Shown here: one piece after another, positions 49,728 to 62,939 of the stretch
How positions within the stretch are numbered: position 1 is the stretch's first letter
Layout of the letters: the number at the start of each line of letters is the position of its first letter
DNA from: Emiliania huxleyi CCMP1516
Taxonomy: Eukaryota > Haptophyta > Isochrysidales > Noelaerhabdaceae
Direction: 5' to 3'
Assembly (NCBI RefSeq): GCF_000372725.1
Contig: NW_005202428.1
Span: forward strand, 2,350,873-2,414,872
Length of the DNA: 64,000 nucleotides
The notes under the pieces: generated by a model
The model's database searches: none
What the model was told of the DNA's origin: nothing
What the model saw: only the letters and a program-made list of their open reading frames with translations
Position numbers and translations under genes: made by a program

Positions 49728-52700
49728 TTACGCCTCGACCACGACGCTCTCGCCGTCGTCCGCATACCTGCCGCCGGCGAATCGTCCCTCTGCGCGCTCG
49801 CCCACCAGCGAGTAGGGGCGCGCCTCGACGATGCGGACCGGCACGAGCTGCCCCTTGAGCTCGTCGATGTCGCCCTCGAAGAAGACGGGACAGCCCTGCG
49901 GGTTGCGCCCCTTGACCTGCGCCGGGTGGCGCTCGTTCCGCTTCTCGACGAGCACCTCCTCGACGCGGCCGAGGTAGCGCTGCCGCCGCTCCAGCGCGTG
50001 CTCGGCCGCGAGCTCGTTGATGCGCCGCAGCCGCTCCTTCTTGACCCCCTCCTCCACCTGGTCGCCCCACACCGCAGCCGGCGTGTGCGGCCGCGGCGAG
50101 TAGGCGGCGGTGTTGATCTGGTCGAAGCGCACATCGCGCATCAGCTGCAGCGTGTTTTCGAACTGCTCCTCGGTCTCGCCCGGGAAGCCGACGATCGCGT
50201 CCGCCGTGATGGCGGCGTCCGGCAGCCTGGTGCGGATGTTGTGCACGATCTCGCGGTACCGGGCCGCGGTGTGGCCTCGGCCCATGTCGCGCAGGATGCC
50301 GTCGTCGCCGGACTGGAAGGGGATGTGGAACATCGGGCAGAGCGCCGGCACCTCTGCCACCGCGTCGATCACGCGCGGGGACATGTACCTGCGTGCGGAG
50401 AGGACCACGTGTGCGTGTCGTTTTCCAGAGCGCTTGGAGTCGGAGCACCGGGTGGAGAGATCGGAGGCCGGCATGTCGAGGGCATGTCTAGGGCATGTCG
50501 AGGGCATGTCTAGGGCATGTCTAGGGACGTCGGTTACCGCGGGTGGGACGTGACGAATCGCATCCGCGCGAGCCCGTCCACGCCGCCGACGTCGCGCAGC
50601 AGGTCGGCGAAGGACTGCTTGGGGGACAGGTCCGATCCCCACGAGTCGATGTTTTGGCCGAGCAGCGTCACCTCGCGGTACCCCTCCGCCACCAGCGCCT
50701 CGATCTCGGCGCGCACCGCGTCGCGCGGGCGCGACTGCTCCGAGCCGCGCCTGTTCACGCCGCAGCGGCTGTGAAGAGACCGCGCCCGCGCCTCGCGGGG
50801 GACTGCTCCGAGCCGCGCGTCGTCGGCACGACGCAGTACGTGCAGCGCTCGTTGCAGCCGTAGATGACGTTGACCCACGCGCAGACGGTGGAGGAGCGCT
50901 GCGGCTGGGTCGGGTCCTCCATGATGTGGGTCGGGGCCTAACACGCCCAGCCTCCCCTCGCCTCACCTCGGGGCTGCGCCTCGCGCCTCCTCCTCCTCGA
51001 TGCGCTCTCTCTCGCCGTCGCGACGATCTGGTTGCCGTTGAAGACTCCCTCGAGCAGGTCGCCGAGCCGGTTGGCGTACTGCGGCAAGGGGGGGGCGAGG
51101 GCGGCGGCGGTAGCTGGCGCGGAGAGTCTGGTCGGCGGCTTGGCGGCGGCTTGGCCGGGGCTGGGCGGGGGAAGCTTGGCGGGGGAGGTGGGATTGCTTG
51201 GCGCGGCGGGGGGGGCAGACCTGCGGGCCCATCACCATGTCGATCTCGGGCACCCGCCTCAGCAGCGCCTCCCCCTCCTGCTGCGCGACGCAGCCGGCGA
51301 CCACGATCGCAAGGTCCTCGCCCGCGCGCTTGCGCGCCTGTGGGGAGGCTCGCCGGAGGCTGCGAGAAGGTTGCCAGCGTTGCGAGAAGGCTCCGGAGAG
51401 GGAAAGTAGTCTTGAGAGAAGCCGTGAAAACGCCAGTGGGGTGGGCTGCGGCAGAGTGAGGGGAGGGTGCGGGGAGGGAGAGGGTGCGGGGAGGGAGAGG
51501 GTGCGGGGAGGGAGAGGCTGCGGGGAGGGAGAGGGCGCGGGGAGGGAGAGGGTGCGGGGAGGGAGAGGGTGCGGGGAGGGGGAGGGTGCGGGGAGGGAGA
51601 GGGTGCGGGGAGGGAGAGGGTGCGGGGAGGGAGAGGGTGCGGGGAGCGGAGAGGGTGCGGGGAGGGAGGAGCACCGCGTGCGGGCCGAGGTACGAGTAGA
51701 CCTTTGCCTCGGCGTGCTCGCGGATGGAGCACGTGTTGAGCACAACCACCTGCGGTCGGGGGGAGGGGAGGGAGGGCCCGAGGTGACCCGAGAGGACGAG
51801 CCGACACCCGACATGACCCGACATGACCCGAGATGAGCCGAGAGGACTGACACTGCACTTCACCTGCGCCGGCGTGCCCTCCTCCGCCCGCGCAAAGCCG
51901 AGCGAGCGCAGCTGCCCCTCCATCCGCTCCGCGTCCGCCGTGTTCATCTGGCAGCCCATCGAGTCCATCGAGTACCTTGCGGACGCGTCGCGACGCGTCC
52001 CCAGGAGGCGGGTGAGCCACCCAAGGGCGGTGGAGACAGTCAGTGCGGTGAGGGGGGACGTGTCTCGGAAATGTCGCATACCGCAGCTGCGCGCCGCGCC
52101 CGCGCCCAGAGTTGCGCCTCAGCTCGCCGCTCGCCTCCGCGCCCTCGCCGCCCCCGCCGCCGCCGCCCTCGCCGCCGCCGCCCTCGCCGCCGCCGCCCTC
52201 GCCGCCGCCGCCCTCGCCGCCGCCGCCCTCGCCGGCCGTCAGCTGCCGGAAGCTGCGCGCGTCCTCGCGCGAGGCGCGCAGCAGCCGGATCAGCGGCTGC
52301 GGAGAGAGGCCAGTGCCGGGCAGCCCCTTTGTGCGCGGGTTTGAGTCGATCATGAGGGTCTGAAAGACGTCCACCACCTGGACGACGTGCCAGCCGAGCG
52401 GCGTCTCGCCGAGGAAGGCGTCGCCCGGCTTGGTCGCCATCGCCGCCTCGCGCAAGTTTCTCGGAAAGTACTCGTCGAGGTGCTCGTCCTCGATCCCGCT
52501 CCAGCCAACCTCGCCACCCTTGTCTCGCGTCACCGCGCAGGTCGAGAGGCGGGCGAGTTCGTCGAACCGCGCGCCGCCGCCGCGCAGCTGCTCGCTCAGC
52601 GTCTCCGCCATCTCGCGCGAGTCCACGACGATGTGCCTCACGCGCACCGCCGTCACCGCGTCGCTGCGCGCCTTGTTGACCGCGCGCTTCCACTCGACGG

Positions 52701-52962
52701 TCTTGCCGAGGGCGAGGTCGGCGAGGGAGCGGCCTGCCGCCACGGGAAGCTCGTCGCGTCGCAGCTTGGCCCCCCCGGCCGACCCGGTCGCAGCGAGCCG
52801 CTGCAGTATCATCCGGTCTGCTGCTTCGTCGCCCGTCAATCTTACTGCCTCCTCTGCCGCCAGCCGCGGAGGAGGAGCCCGGCCGAGCCGCTCGGAATGA
52901 ACGGAGTCCAGCGGCGGCGGCGAATTGATCCAGGCGGCGGCTTGGGTGAGGTAGAGCAGCAT
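49728..52962 (-). CDS. Parvulin PPIase fused to MiaB-type methylthiotransferase
   Basis: Eight exons: 52082-52962, 51864-51975, about 51675-51749, 51221-51337, 51022-51078, 50819-50937, 50538-50750 and 49728-50388 (about 744 residues). Exon 1 carries a leader, then a parvulin domain ('[20 protein letters not shown]', '[20 protein letters not shown]', '[17 protein letters not shown]') and a (GGGGE)n linker. The MiaB part follows: '[18 protein letters not shown]', '[20 protein letters not shown]', '[18 protein letters not shown]', the radical-SAM cluster motif '[19 protein letters not shown]' (Cx3Cx2C), '[13 protein letters not shown]' and '[20 protein letters not shown]', and a TRAM-like end. 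MiaB adds 2-methylthio to N6-isopentenyl-adenosine 37 in tRNA. All six cluster cysteines are present. Donors at 51021 and 50818 are GC. A plastid or mitochondrial location is inferred. Confidence 0.88.
51452..51672. repeat. 17-bp minisatellite in a MiaB intron
   Basis: About 12 units of GGGAGGGAGAGGGTGCG with minor variants, inside the intron between exons 3 and 4 of the fusion gene. Confidence 0.95.
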
Positions 52963-53084
52963 ATGTCACGTGTGTCCCCGCTGGACTGGCCCGGCCCGCG
53001 CACTCACCTGGAGATCTTACCTTATATTTCCCCGCGGCCGGTTTTCCGTTTCGCGGCGACGGCACAGGGTCTCAAAGTGATACC

Positions 53085-53825
53085 ATGCCCCTCTCGGCAG
53101 AGCAGCAGCGCGAGCGCCGCGCAGCAAAGCGCGCTGCAGAAGAGGCAGCTGGCGTCTTCCGTCGCCGACGCGGCGGTCGTCTCGCGGCAGGGCATGTGTG
53201 GGACGAGCAGACTGGCACAGCCGTGCCGCAGGCGCCGTGCATGGTCGACGGCGAGTCAGGGGAGGAGGGTGAGAGTGTGCCTCCCACTGCTCGGCTGGCT
53301 GTGCCGCGCTCCGAGCGGCGATGGTCAGACCATCGGAATGCGGCAAAACGTGCGAGGCGTGCTGCGGCGGCGGAAGCAGCGAAGGAGGCGGCACCTCCTC
53401 CGCCTCTCACCTCCTCCGCCTCTCACCTCCTCCGCCTCTCACCTCCTCCGCCTCTCACCTCCTCCGCCTCTCACCTCTTCCGCCTCTCACCTCCTCCGCC
53501 TCTCACCTCCTCCGCCTCCTCACTCACCTCCTCCGCCTCTCACCTCCTTCTCCTCACCTCCTCCAAGAAGGTGAGCGAGGACACCGAGAAGGTGATTCCG
53601 TTTCGGGCGACGGCACACTCACCGAGCTATCCGGGCGGGGAATCATGTCGGCGAAGGCGGGCTCTGGCGTCTCGGTGATGCGCTCCGATCTCGACGCGTC
53701 GACCTCGACGGAGGTGGACGCGCACGAGGCGCAGTGGCGGGCCGGCGTCAACCGCCAAGCGCGTCCAGACGCCGCTTCGCAAAGGCGGCGTCATTGGCTG
53801 CTGCAGCCAAGCGGCGGCGGATAAG
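53085..53825 (+). CDS. Small basic protein, unknown; exon structure uncertain
   Basis: ATG at 53085 starts 'MPLSAEQQRERRAAKRAAEE' and 'FRRRRGGRLAAGHVWDEQTG', an Arg/Ala-rich sequence, ending near 53390 at a likely GC donor. A 16-bp minisatellite follows, which I take as intronic. A second coding-like stretch at 53640-53760 ('VMRSDLDASTSTEVDAHEAQ', 'WRAGV') may be the next exon, and a basic tail may end near 53825. The start lies only 122 bp from the divergent parvulin-MiaB start. No family was recognised. Confidence 0.35.
53395..53562 (+). repeat. 16-bp minisatellite TCACCTCCTCCGCCTC
   Basis: About nine near-perfect tandem units with one shortened unit near 53520. Confidence 0.95.
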
Positions 53826-53829
53826 GACA

Positions 53830-54710
53830 TGAACAACATACCTGCGCAAGCCGTCGCCCGGGCGGCCGCAGGCGGTGCCATCTCAACCCACTCTCGGCAC
53901 CGCTGCACGTGCGTGCTCCCTCTCCCACCCAACTCGGCTCCACTCTCGTCCACCCGCGCCCACCCCATCATCTGCTCTCAGGCTGATTGCGGCGTGTGTT
54001 GCGCAATGCCGAGCCACCAGACGCTGGCCAGAGCATGATTGTGATGCCTCTGTCTGGGCCGGGGGGGCGTTCGACAGCGCGCGAGGCTGCCTCCCTGCCC
54101 TTTGCGACGCTTGCGACCACTGCTGAGTTGCATGCAGTACAGAGTAGCAGTGGTGGGGAGGGCTTGCGCCCCCCCCCCCCCCCGGGCAGAATGGTAAACT
54201 CGTGTCTACTCACCTCGTCGGCTCCATCGGCTGCCTCTCCTCGTGCGCCGGCTGCCTCTCCATCCAACCGCTTCTGCGTCCCCTTCTCTGCCCGGTGCTC
54301 GCGTGTCGCGATGTCGCTCTGCCGAGAGGGTCATCGCCGGCGTAGGCGGAGCGGCGGGCCCTTCGTTACAGAGACAACAATGACATTTCACCCCTCGGGC
54401 TGTTGTTGCAGACAGAAAAACAAATTTGGCGCGCGTGCGCGCAAGGTCTGCTAGTCGCGCAAAAGACTCTCCTGCGCAGGACCGCAGCTAGCCCTGGCCC
54501 CTGCCTACAAACACCCTCCATCCGAGCCCAACACGCGACAAATAGTTACCACTCTTGCACACAGCTTTGGAGCCGGCATCGATGCCGCCCCGCCCACTCC
54601 CACCGCCCTGCCCCGCTCTATTATCGCGCGCCACATTCCTCTCTCATTCCTCCGCTCGCTGCCACCGCTGTCGCAGCAGCCTACCCCTTCCCCTCTGCCG
54701 TGCGCCTCCG
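53830..54710. other. Intergenic, no gene recognised
   Basis: No supported frame. It contains a poly-C run at 54170-54183 and ends at the last exon of the kinase gene. Confidence 0.4.
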
Positions 54711-56019
54711 TCAAAAGTCAATGACGGCTTGCTGCATGCTGCGGACGCGCCGCAGCACCTCGGGGCACGACGGGATGGGGTTAGGATTGGGGTTAACAAT
54801 AGTGCTAGGATTTAGGGCTAGGAACGGGGTGAGGATGAGGGTGAGGGTGAGGGTGAGGGCGAGGGTGAGGGTGAGGGTGGGGGTGGGGAGTGGGGGTGAG
54901 GGTGAGGGTGAGGGTAGGGGTGAGGGTGAGGGTGAGGGTGGGGGTGGGGGTGAGGGTGAGGGTGGGGGTGGGGGTGGGGGTGAGGGTGGGGGTGAGGGCG
55001 AGGGTGAGCGCCTCTGGCACGAACGGGCGCTTGGAGGCGTCGACAGTGAGCATCGCCTCGATCAGGCCGACAAAGGGCGCCGAGTACGGGTGTGAGGACG
55101 GGAACTGCGCCGGTGCGATCACTCTCAAGTGCGAGCACTCGACCACGCGCTGCACATTGTCCTGGAAGGTGCACTCGAAGGGCGAGTAGTAGAAGGCCTA
55201 CGGGGCCATGGACATGTCCGGGACGTGCCGCCGAAGGCGCTCCAAGGGCGAGCGGCAGAAGGCCATCGCGTAGAGCGTGGCGCCGAGCGAGAAGACGTCC
55301 GTCCGCTCGTCGATGTCGCCCTGCGACGGCGTGTCGAAGAGCTCCGGCGCGCGATACGGCATCGAGCAGTTCTGGGCAGCGTCCTCCTGCAACAGCAGCG
55401 CCTCGGTGCGATTGCTGATGTGGCGCCGCGCCGACGCGACCGAGCCAAAGTCCATCAGCACGGGCACGTCCCCCTCCGACAGCAGGATGTTGGCCGGCTT
55501 GATGTCTCGGTGGGCCCACGGCGGCGAGTGCGAGTGCAGCGCGAGCACGCCCTCGCAGACCTGCGCAAAGAGGTGGAGCGCCCGCCCCTCCTCGAGCCGC
55601 TTGCCGCCCTCCATGAGCCGCACCGCCAGGTCAAGCAGCGTGCCGTCCGGGTAGAGCGGCATCAGCAGCCGGAACTCCTCCGCGCCGCTCGCCGTCGAGA
55701 CGACGGCATGGTCGATCAACGGCATCAGGTTGGCGTGCTTGAAGGACTGGTGCACCTGCACCTCCCAGCGCGCGAGCTCCGACGCCTCGGGCAGCTGCGC
55801 CAGCACCTTCTTCAGCGCGTACTTCTTCTTCTCGTCGTCCTCGACGAGGTACACGAACGAGAAGCCGCCCTCGGCCAGCAGCTTGACGACGCGGAGGTTG
55901 CGCTCGTTGACCTGCATCGACTGGGTCGAGCAGGTGACGGCGCAGCAGAGCGAAGTGACCCACGCGTAGATGCCGCTGAGGACGTCCGCAACCATCGCGA
56001 GCGGGCCGTACGCCGACAT
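54711..56019 (-). CDS. STK16-like serine/threonine kinase (NAK family)
   Basis: Three exons: 55264-56019, 55012-55197 and 54711-54758 (329 residues; STK16 is about 305). The N-terminus has a Cys cluster ('VTSLCCAVTCSTQ') suited to palmitoylation, as in STK16. Kinase motifs are the Gly loop 'LLAEGGFSFVYLVED', VAIK-type 'KYALKKVLAQ', the catalytic loop 'HRDIKPANILL', the DFG 'LMDFGSVASA', the APE 'MPYRAPELFD' and 'DERTDVFSLGATLYAM'. The end is 'VDASKRPFVPE' joined to 'VLRRVRSMQQAVIDF'. STK16 acts at the Golgi and membranes in secretory-pathway control. Both donors are GC. Intron 1 (55198-55263) begins with a diverged copy of the start of exon 2, and intron 2 is a GGGTGA repeat. Confidence 0.9.
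54775..55010 (+). repeat. Telomere-like and (GGGTGA)n repeat filling an intron
   Basis: Begins GGGGTTAGGATTGGGGTTAA, continues with TTTAGGGCTAGG, then becomes GGGTGA/GGGTGG hexamers. It makes up nearly all of intron 2 of the STK16-like gene. Confidence 0.9.
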
Positions 56020-56084
56020 ATGTGTGGATTGTCGTTTGCGCCGTGGTGTGCCGTGGTGAGCGTCAGGCAACTTCTGGAAAAGAA

Positions 56085-56530
56085 ATAGTGCGCGGCTTGA
56101 GCGGACTTGTGAGCCGGACGGCTTTCATTTCTCTCTGCGTTGTTGAGCCAGGACTCAACATACTCGTTCTGTTGCCGTCGCAAACTGTCACTCCCCTTTC
56201 TCTCGGCCGGGGTGGGCGCGCGCGGGGGGCGGCGGGTGTGCGGGATGTCTGTGGGCCCGAGAGCGATATGCCATGTCCGCCTTGCGTTTGTTTCATAACA
56301 TCGAAGGCTAAGCTCAAAAGAAATAAAAACCCCGCTGGAGAGCGGTTGCGCATCCCTCCGGGGGCCCCTCTGCGCCGGGGAGGCGTTGTTTGTTGTGTTG
56401 TTGGAGGCTAGGACGCAAGCGTCCGTCGCCCTTTTCAAACTCGGGGCCCACTCCGCTGCGCTCCGACCCGAATTTGGAGGGCCTATAAAAGTTTAAGGTG
56501 TTGCTGCGCAAAAGGGGTCGGACACAGGGC
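56085..56530. other. Intergenic, no gene recognised
   Basis: Upstream of the kinase start and left of the inverted-repeat element. Short frames only. Confidence 0.4.
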
Positions 56531-56532
56531 TC

Positions 56533-57868
56533 AGGGCTGAGGGAGGGTGTAGAGGATGTAGAGTGTAGAGCGCTGTAGAGCTGTAGAGATGTAGAGCGCT
56601 CTGGAGCGCTGTAGAGCTGTAGAGCTCTACATCCGCCGCGTGACGATGCGCCTCCGTTGTAGAGCGATGTAGAGGCGTTTTTCCCCCCCCCCCCCCACCT
56701 CCCCTCCCCCCTCTCCCCCCACCCCCCCACCGCCCCGGCCATGCCAAGAGCAAAGATCGCACCCACCCGCTGTCTCTTGCAGGCGAGGAAAACACAACTC
56801 GATGGGGTTGCCCCATCCCGGAGTGGTTCGATTCCACACAAATCCGAGACGGTGATGGATGCGTCGTACGGTGGTCTCATGCCCAGTGAGGTAGTGCATC
56901 TGGCCACTCCTGATCCTGCTGAACAAGCTCCTCTTGTAGCTCGATCGGTCACACCGCCATCGCCGACGGGGAGAGGGGGGACGACACTGCTTCAGCAGCG
57001 TGCACCTCGATCCTGCACCGTGTTTGTTATGACCCCCCCCAATGAACACACCAGTGAGGGAGGGCGAGACGATCGAGGGGTCCCGTACCATGCGGAATCG
57101 ACCCTATCCAGTGCTCAAGTGCTCAAGGCGCTCTACAACGTGAAATCTCTACAACAAACTCTACATCATAAGCGGCGAACGAGGCACGGTCGCTCTCCGA
57201 CATGAGGCGCGTTGCACTTGCCAGTGCGGCCCTGGCCTTCTGTCTGCCCGCCCAATGGGTGGGAGGTGCCTCTGCTGCTGTGACATTCCTCACGGCTGCG
57301 ACTGGCCGGCGCCTCGGCGCGTCAGCTCGGCTCGGCGTAGTGATAGTGGCCAGCGCAACTCGCCTGGACTCAACGCTCAGCCAGGAGCTCCCGCACGCGC
57401 TGGCGCGAGGCATGGGCATGCAACGCGTCTGAATGCTCGCCTCGCCTCGCGCAAATGCGACCGTCCTCGCAGCCGACAGTCCACCGCCTGCTAAAGAAGC
57501 ACTGCGACGAATGCGGCACCGGCGACACATAGCAGGCTGGTCATGACGCAGTTATAGGGTGTTGTGTGCCGTCGGAGTGACTCTCTGTGTGTCAGGGATA
57601 GTCAGGGCTGTCCATCAGAGCTCCAGTAAGCTCGGAGACACCCCACATTAGCGCGGCTCGACCTCTTTGAGTCACTGCCTTCCCGGCGGTTTGGCTGTAG
57701 AGCCTCTACAACAAACTCTACAGCAAAATCGCGCTCTACATCGCTCTACAACGGAGGCGCATCGTCCCGCGCCGGATGTAGAGCTATACAGCTCTACAGC
57801 GCTCTCCAGCGCTCTCCATCTCTACAGCTCTACAGCGCTCTACACTCTACATCCTCTACACCCTCCCT
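56533..57868. mobile_element. Element with ~145-bp terminal inverted repeats
   Basis: The left arm (about 56533-56685) begins TGAGGGAGGGTGTAGAGGAT and ends GTTGTAGAGCGATGTAGAG. The right arm (about 57727-57868) is its reverse complement with a few substitutions, including the CTCCGTTGTAGAGCGATGTA segment and the outermost TGAGGGAGGGTGTAG. The arms are themselves built of TGTAGAGC units. The 1.34-kb whole resembles a non-autonomous DNA transposon or foldback element. Inside are a family B copy (57043-57130), poly-C runs and short frames (one with a signal-peptide-like start at 57202) but no transposase. No clear target-site duplication was seen, although GGCTC occurs on both outer sides in inverted sense. 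Confidence 0.75.
57043..57132 (+). repeat. Dispersed repeat family B, copy 3
   Basis: AACACACCAGTGAGGGAGGG, CGATCGAGGGGTCCCGTACC and ATCCAGTGCTCAAGTGCTCA, nested within the inverted-repeat element. Confidence 0.85.
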
Positions 57869-58219
57869 CAGAGCCAACCCGACCGACCCCCCCCCCCCCT
57901 CGGTCTGTGCTCCGACCGACCGGACCCCCCCTCCGGTCTGCGGTCTTCCGCGGCCGTCGACCGGACCCGCGGTCCTCGGTCGGTCTGCGCTGGGCGCTCA
58001 ACCCGCAAACTCGGCCTGTTGCTGTTCACTACAAGATGACGCTCGTATTAGCCACCCTTTATGTCTTGCGCGGTCAAAACCCTGCAGATGGTAATGCGGG
58101 AGGTGCCGAGCTTCCCGCCCTTAAATTATTTTAACACGGCTCCAGTGGTGTACCTGTGTTAGTGCCAGTGCGCGCCAGAAATGCTAAATTCTTTTAGTGG
58201 CGGCTGCCGATAGGTGTAC

Positions 58220-60712
<2,493 letters not shown>

Positions 60713-61268
60713 GCGGCGCCCTTTTCGCTGTGTCTCGCGGCAGCGGATCCCGTTACTCAGGCCACTCGGGGGGTAGGAGGGTGGGGGAGGGGGGGCGCAG
60801 CCGGGGAGGGAGGAAGGGGAGGCGAGCGGCCCTGATGGTGCCGCCGAACGCAAACATCAAATACCTCGCCCCCCCTCCCCGCCACCGATCGCGCGCATGT
60901 CGCACAGGGTGGCGGCCTTCTTCGCTCTGCGCGGCTTCCGTTATCGATTTCCCTCTTGTGTGGGTCGCGCCAGCACAGCGAGAGGAGCCGAGCTGTCAGA
61001 CGCGACGCGAGAGAGATTCTGAAGTGTCGGCGGAGAGAGAGGTCAAAACTAGGGCGTAGGGGGGCGCGCGGGGGGTAGCGCTACACATGTACACGATGTG
61101 CAGTGCCAGTGGGGCAAAAAGAGTGACAAGACACAAGAGACACGAGTCTCAAAAAAGAGACGAGAGCGGAGAGAGAGCGTGTTAACCCGTTAAGAGACAA
61201 CACACGTGAGAGTAATTTGAAATTTCGAATTCAACTTATGGCGGCAGGGGCACACTCGAGACCTCTCC
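60713..61268. other. Convergent intergenic region
   Basis: No supported gene lies between the GPR180-like stop and the SDR stop. A G-rich tract is at 60765-60830. Confidence 0.45.
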
Positions 61269-62128
61269 TCACCCGGTCGCATCGAGCATGACGCTCTCCA
61301 CGTTTGAGCTCGCGTCCTGCTCGAGCATCGCCACGCACGCGTCCGCCACCGCCCGCGGCGCGAGGAACTTTGACGTGTCGACCGACGGCGCGCCCGCCGC
61401 CGCAAAGCCGCGCGCCGCGTCCTCCCACCACGGCGTTGCGACGCCCGCGGGGCATACGAGGCCGCACTTGACGTGCGAGTGGCCACCTGCCTTGAGCTCG
61501 GCGCGCAGGCTGAGCACGAGGCCGTTGACCGCGTACTTGGTCGCGCAGTAAGGCGCGGCCTGCGCGCTGGGTCGCGAGCCCATCACGCTGGACGTGACGA
61601 CAACCTGCGACTGCCGGCCAGCCTTGAGCGCGGGGAGGGAGGCTCTGAGCCAGAGGAAGACACCGCGCACGTTCGTGCGAAACATCTGGTCGAAGCGCTC
61701 GACGTCGAACTCCTCCAGCGGGTAGCGCCCTCCGCCGATGCCGGCGTTGATGCAGAGGCCGAAGAACGGCACGCCGTCGAAGAACTTCATCGCCTGGTGG
61801 CGCAGAGGCAGGGCTGACGCTCGAGCTTCAGGCAGGTGGCAAGTCGGGTACGGGCCTCGTCAAACTGCCGATTGACGGTGGGCTCGTCGCCCGTGTCGCC
61901 CGACGAGTAATGGATGCTTCGAGAGCCAGACGCTTCGATCGACTGCACCAGTGGCGCCAGCTCCGTCTCGGCCAGCGGGCGAGTTCCCGTGACATAGACC
62001 TTGTACCGCTCGCCTCCATTTTGCAGCAGCGCTGTCGCCAGAGCGAGGCCGATGCCGCTCGAGCCTCCAGTGATGATGACGCCGCGCCGCGCTGGCTTCG
62101 ACGCCGTCATGGCGGCTGCGAGCTTCAT
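61269..62128 (-). CDS. Short-chain dehydrogenase/reductase (SDR)
   Basis: Two exons: 61856-62128 and 61269-61793 (265 residues), joined by a 62-nt GC-AG intron that rejoins 'NRQFDE' to 'AMKFFDG'. The Rossmann motif TGxxxGxG appears as 'RGVIITGGSSGIGLALATAL'. The NAG motif is 'LCINAGIGGG', the structural Asn is in 'MFRTNVRGVFLWL', the catalytic Ser is in 'VVVTSSVMGS' and the catalytic YxxxK is in 'YCATKYAVNG'. Cofactor preference and substrate cannot be read. The ATG at 62128 is preceded by copies of family A repeat DNA, so the promoter has been invaded or is short. Confidence 0.88.
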
Positions 62129-62189
62129 CGAAAGAGCTTTCCGGCACACTTGAAGCCAGCTTTCTCTTTTCCCGCGATTCAGCGCCGAG

Positions 62190-62890
62190 CCCTCGAGAAA
62201 AACAAAGAATTCAACCGGCGCCATACAAGCCACGCCGAACGTACTGAACGCAGAGCCGAACGGGAGGAAGCCGGGGAAGACGAACCCGAGGAGGGCGACA
62301 CACCTGTGGTAATCCCGTCGGCAGCTGTCACGATGCACCCGAAAAGGGGACCCCAGCGCCAGCATCATCCGTGGAGGTACAAACAAGTGTTCGAAGAGAG
62401 AGTGGACCTGAGCAACGATACGACCTGGCGGCAAATGATCGCAGTGGGCGTCAGAAGAGTCGTCCTTGCGCGAGGAGAGCTCGATAAACTCGAGGGGCCA
62501 AAATATGCCGCGAGGAGGGCCAGAGCTGCGACGAAAGGCGAAAGAAGCAACGAGATCAAGGGAGCGGCAGGCGGCGGCGGCGTCGCAGGACGAGGCAGAG
62601 GAGGGCGACGCGACAGAGGAAGAAGCGACAAGGGAGAGAACGACGAGAGTCGAGAGTGGGACGACCGCGAGATGGCATGGAAGGTTGTTGCCGCGCGAAT
62701 CGGCGAGAGACTGCGAAGAGAGATAGGAAGAGGCGGACGCCCAAGGGTGAGCGCATCACACCCCTCTCCTTAAAATCCCTGTGTGGTGGCGGCGTGCCGT
62801 CCTCCCATCCGCATCCCTCCCATGGGTTGTCCGTGCACTTGGAGTCCGTTTTCTTTCTTTCTTCTTTCTTTTACAAGGCTCAAGGGACAC
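62190..62890 (+). repeat. Dispersed element family A, ORF-bearing copy 2
   Basis: Homologous to 47320-47960. Matching peptides are 'SHAERTERRAEREEAGEDEP', 'AVTMHPKRGP', 'FEERVDLSNDTTWRQMIAVG' and 'RIGERLRREIGRGGRPRVSA'. The middle is frame-shifted relative to copy 1. The tail CCTTAAAATCCCTGTGTGGT and TTTCTTTC runs are present twice at the 3' side (62770-62860 and 62895-62930). It is 5'-truncated within about 60 bp of the SDR start. Confidence 0.75.
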
Positions 62891-62939
62891 CCTCCCTTGG
62901 GTTCTCTGTTTTCTTTCTTTCTTTCTTTTAGGGACACCC

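Noticed and set aside
56815..56840. GGTTCGATTCC, like the B box of a tRNA or SINE
   Set aside because: No matching A box, acceptor stem or anticodon arm could be folded on either strand.
57202..57432. Small ORF with a signal-peptide-like start inside the inverted-repeat element
   Set aside because: It is only 76 codons, has no homology seen, and GC-rich DNA gives such frames by chance.
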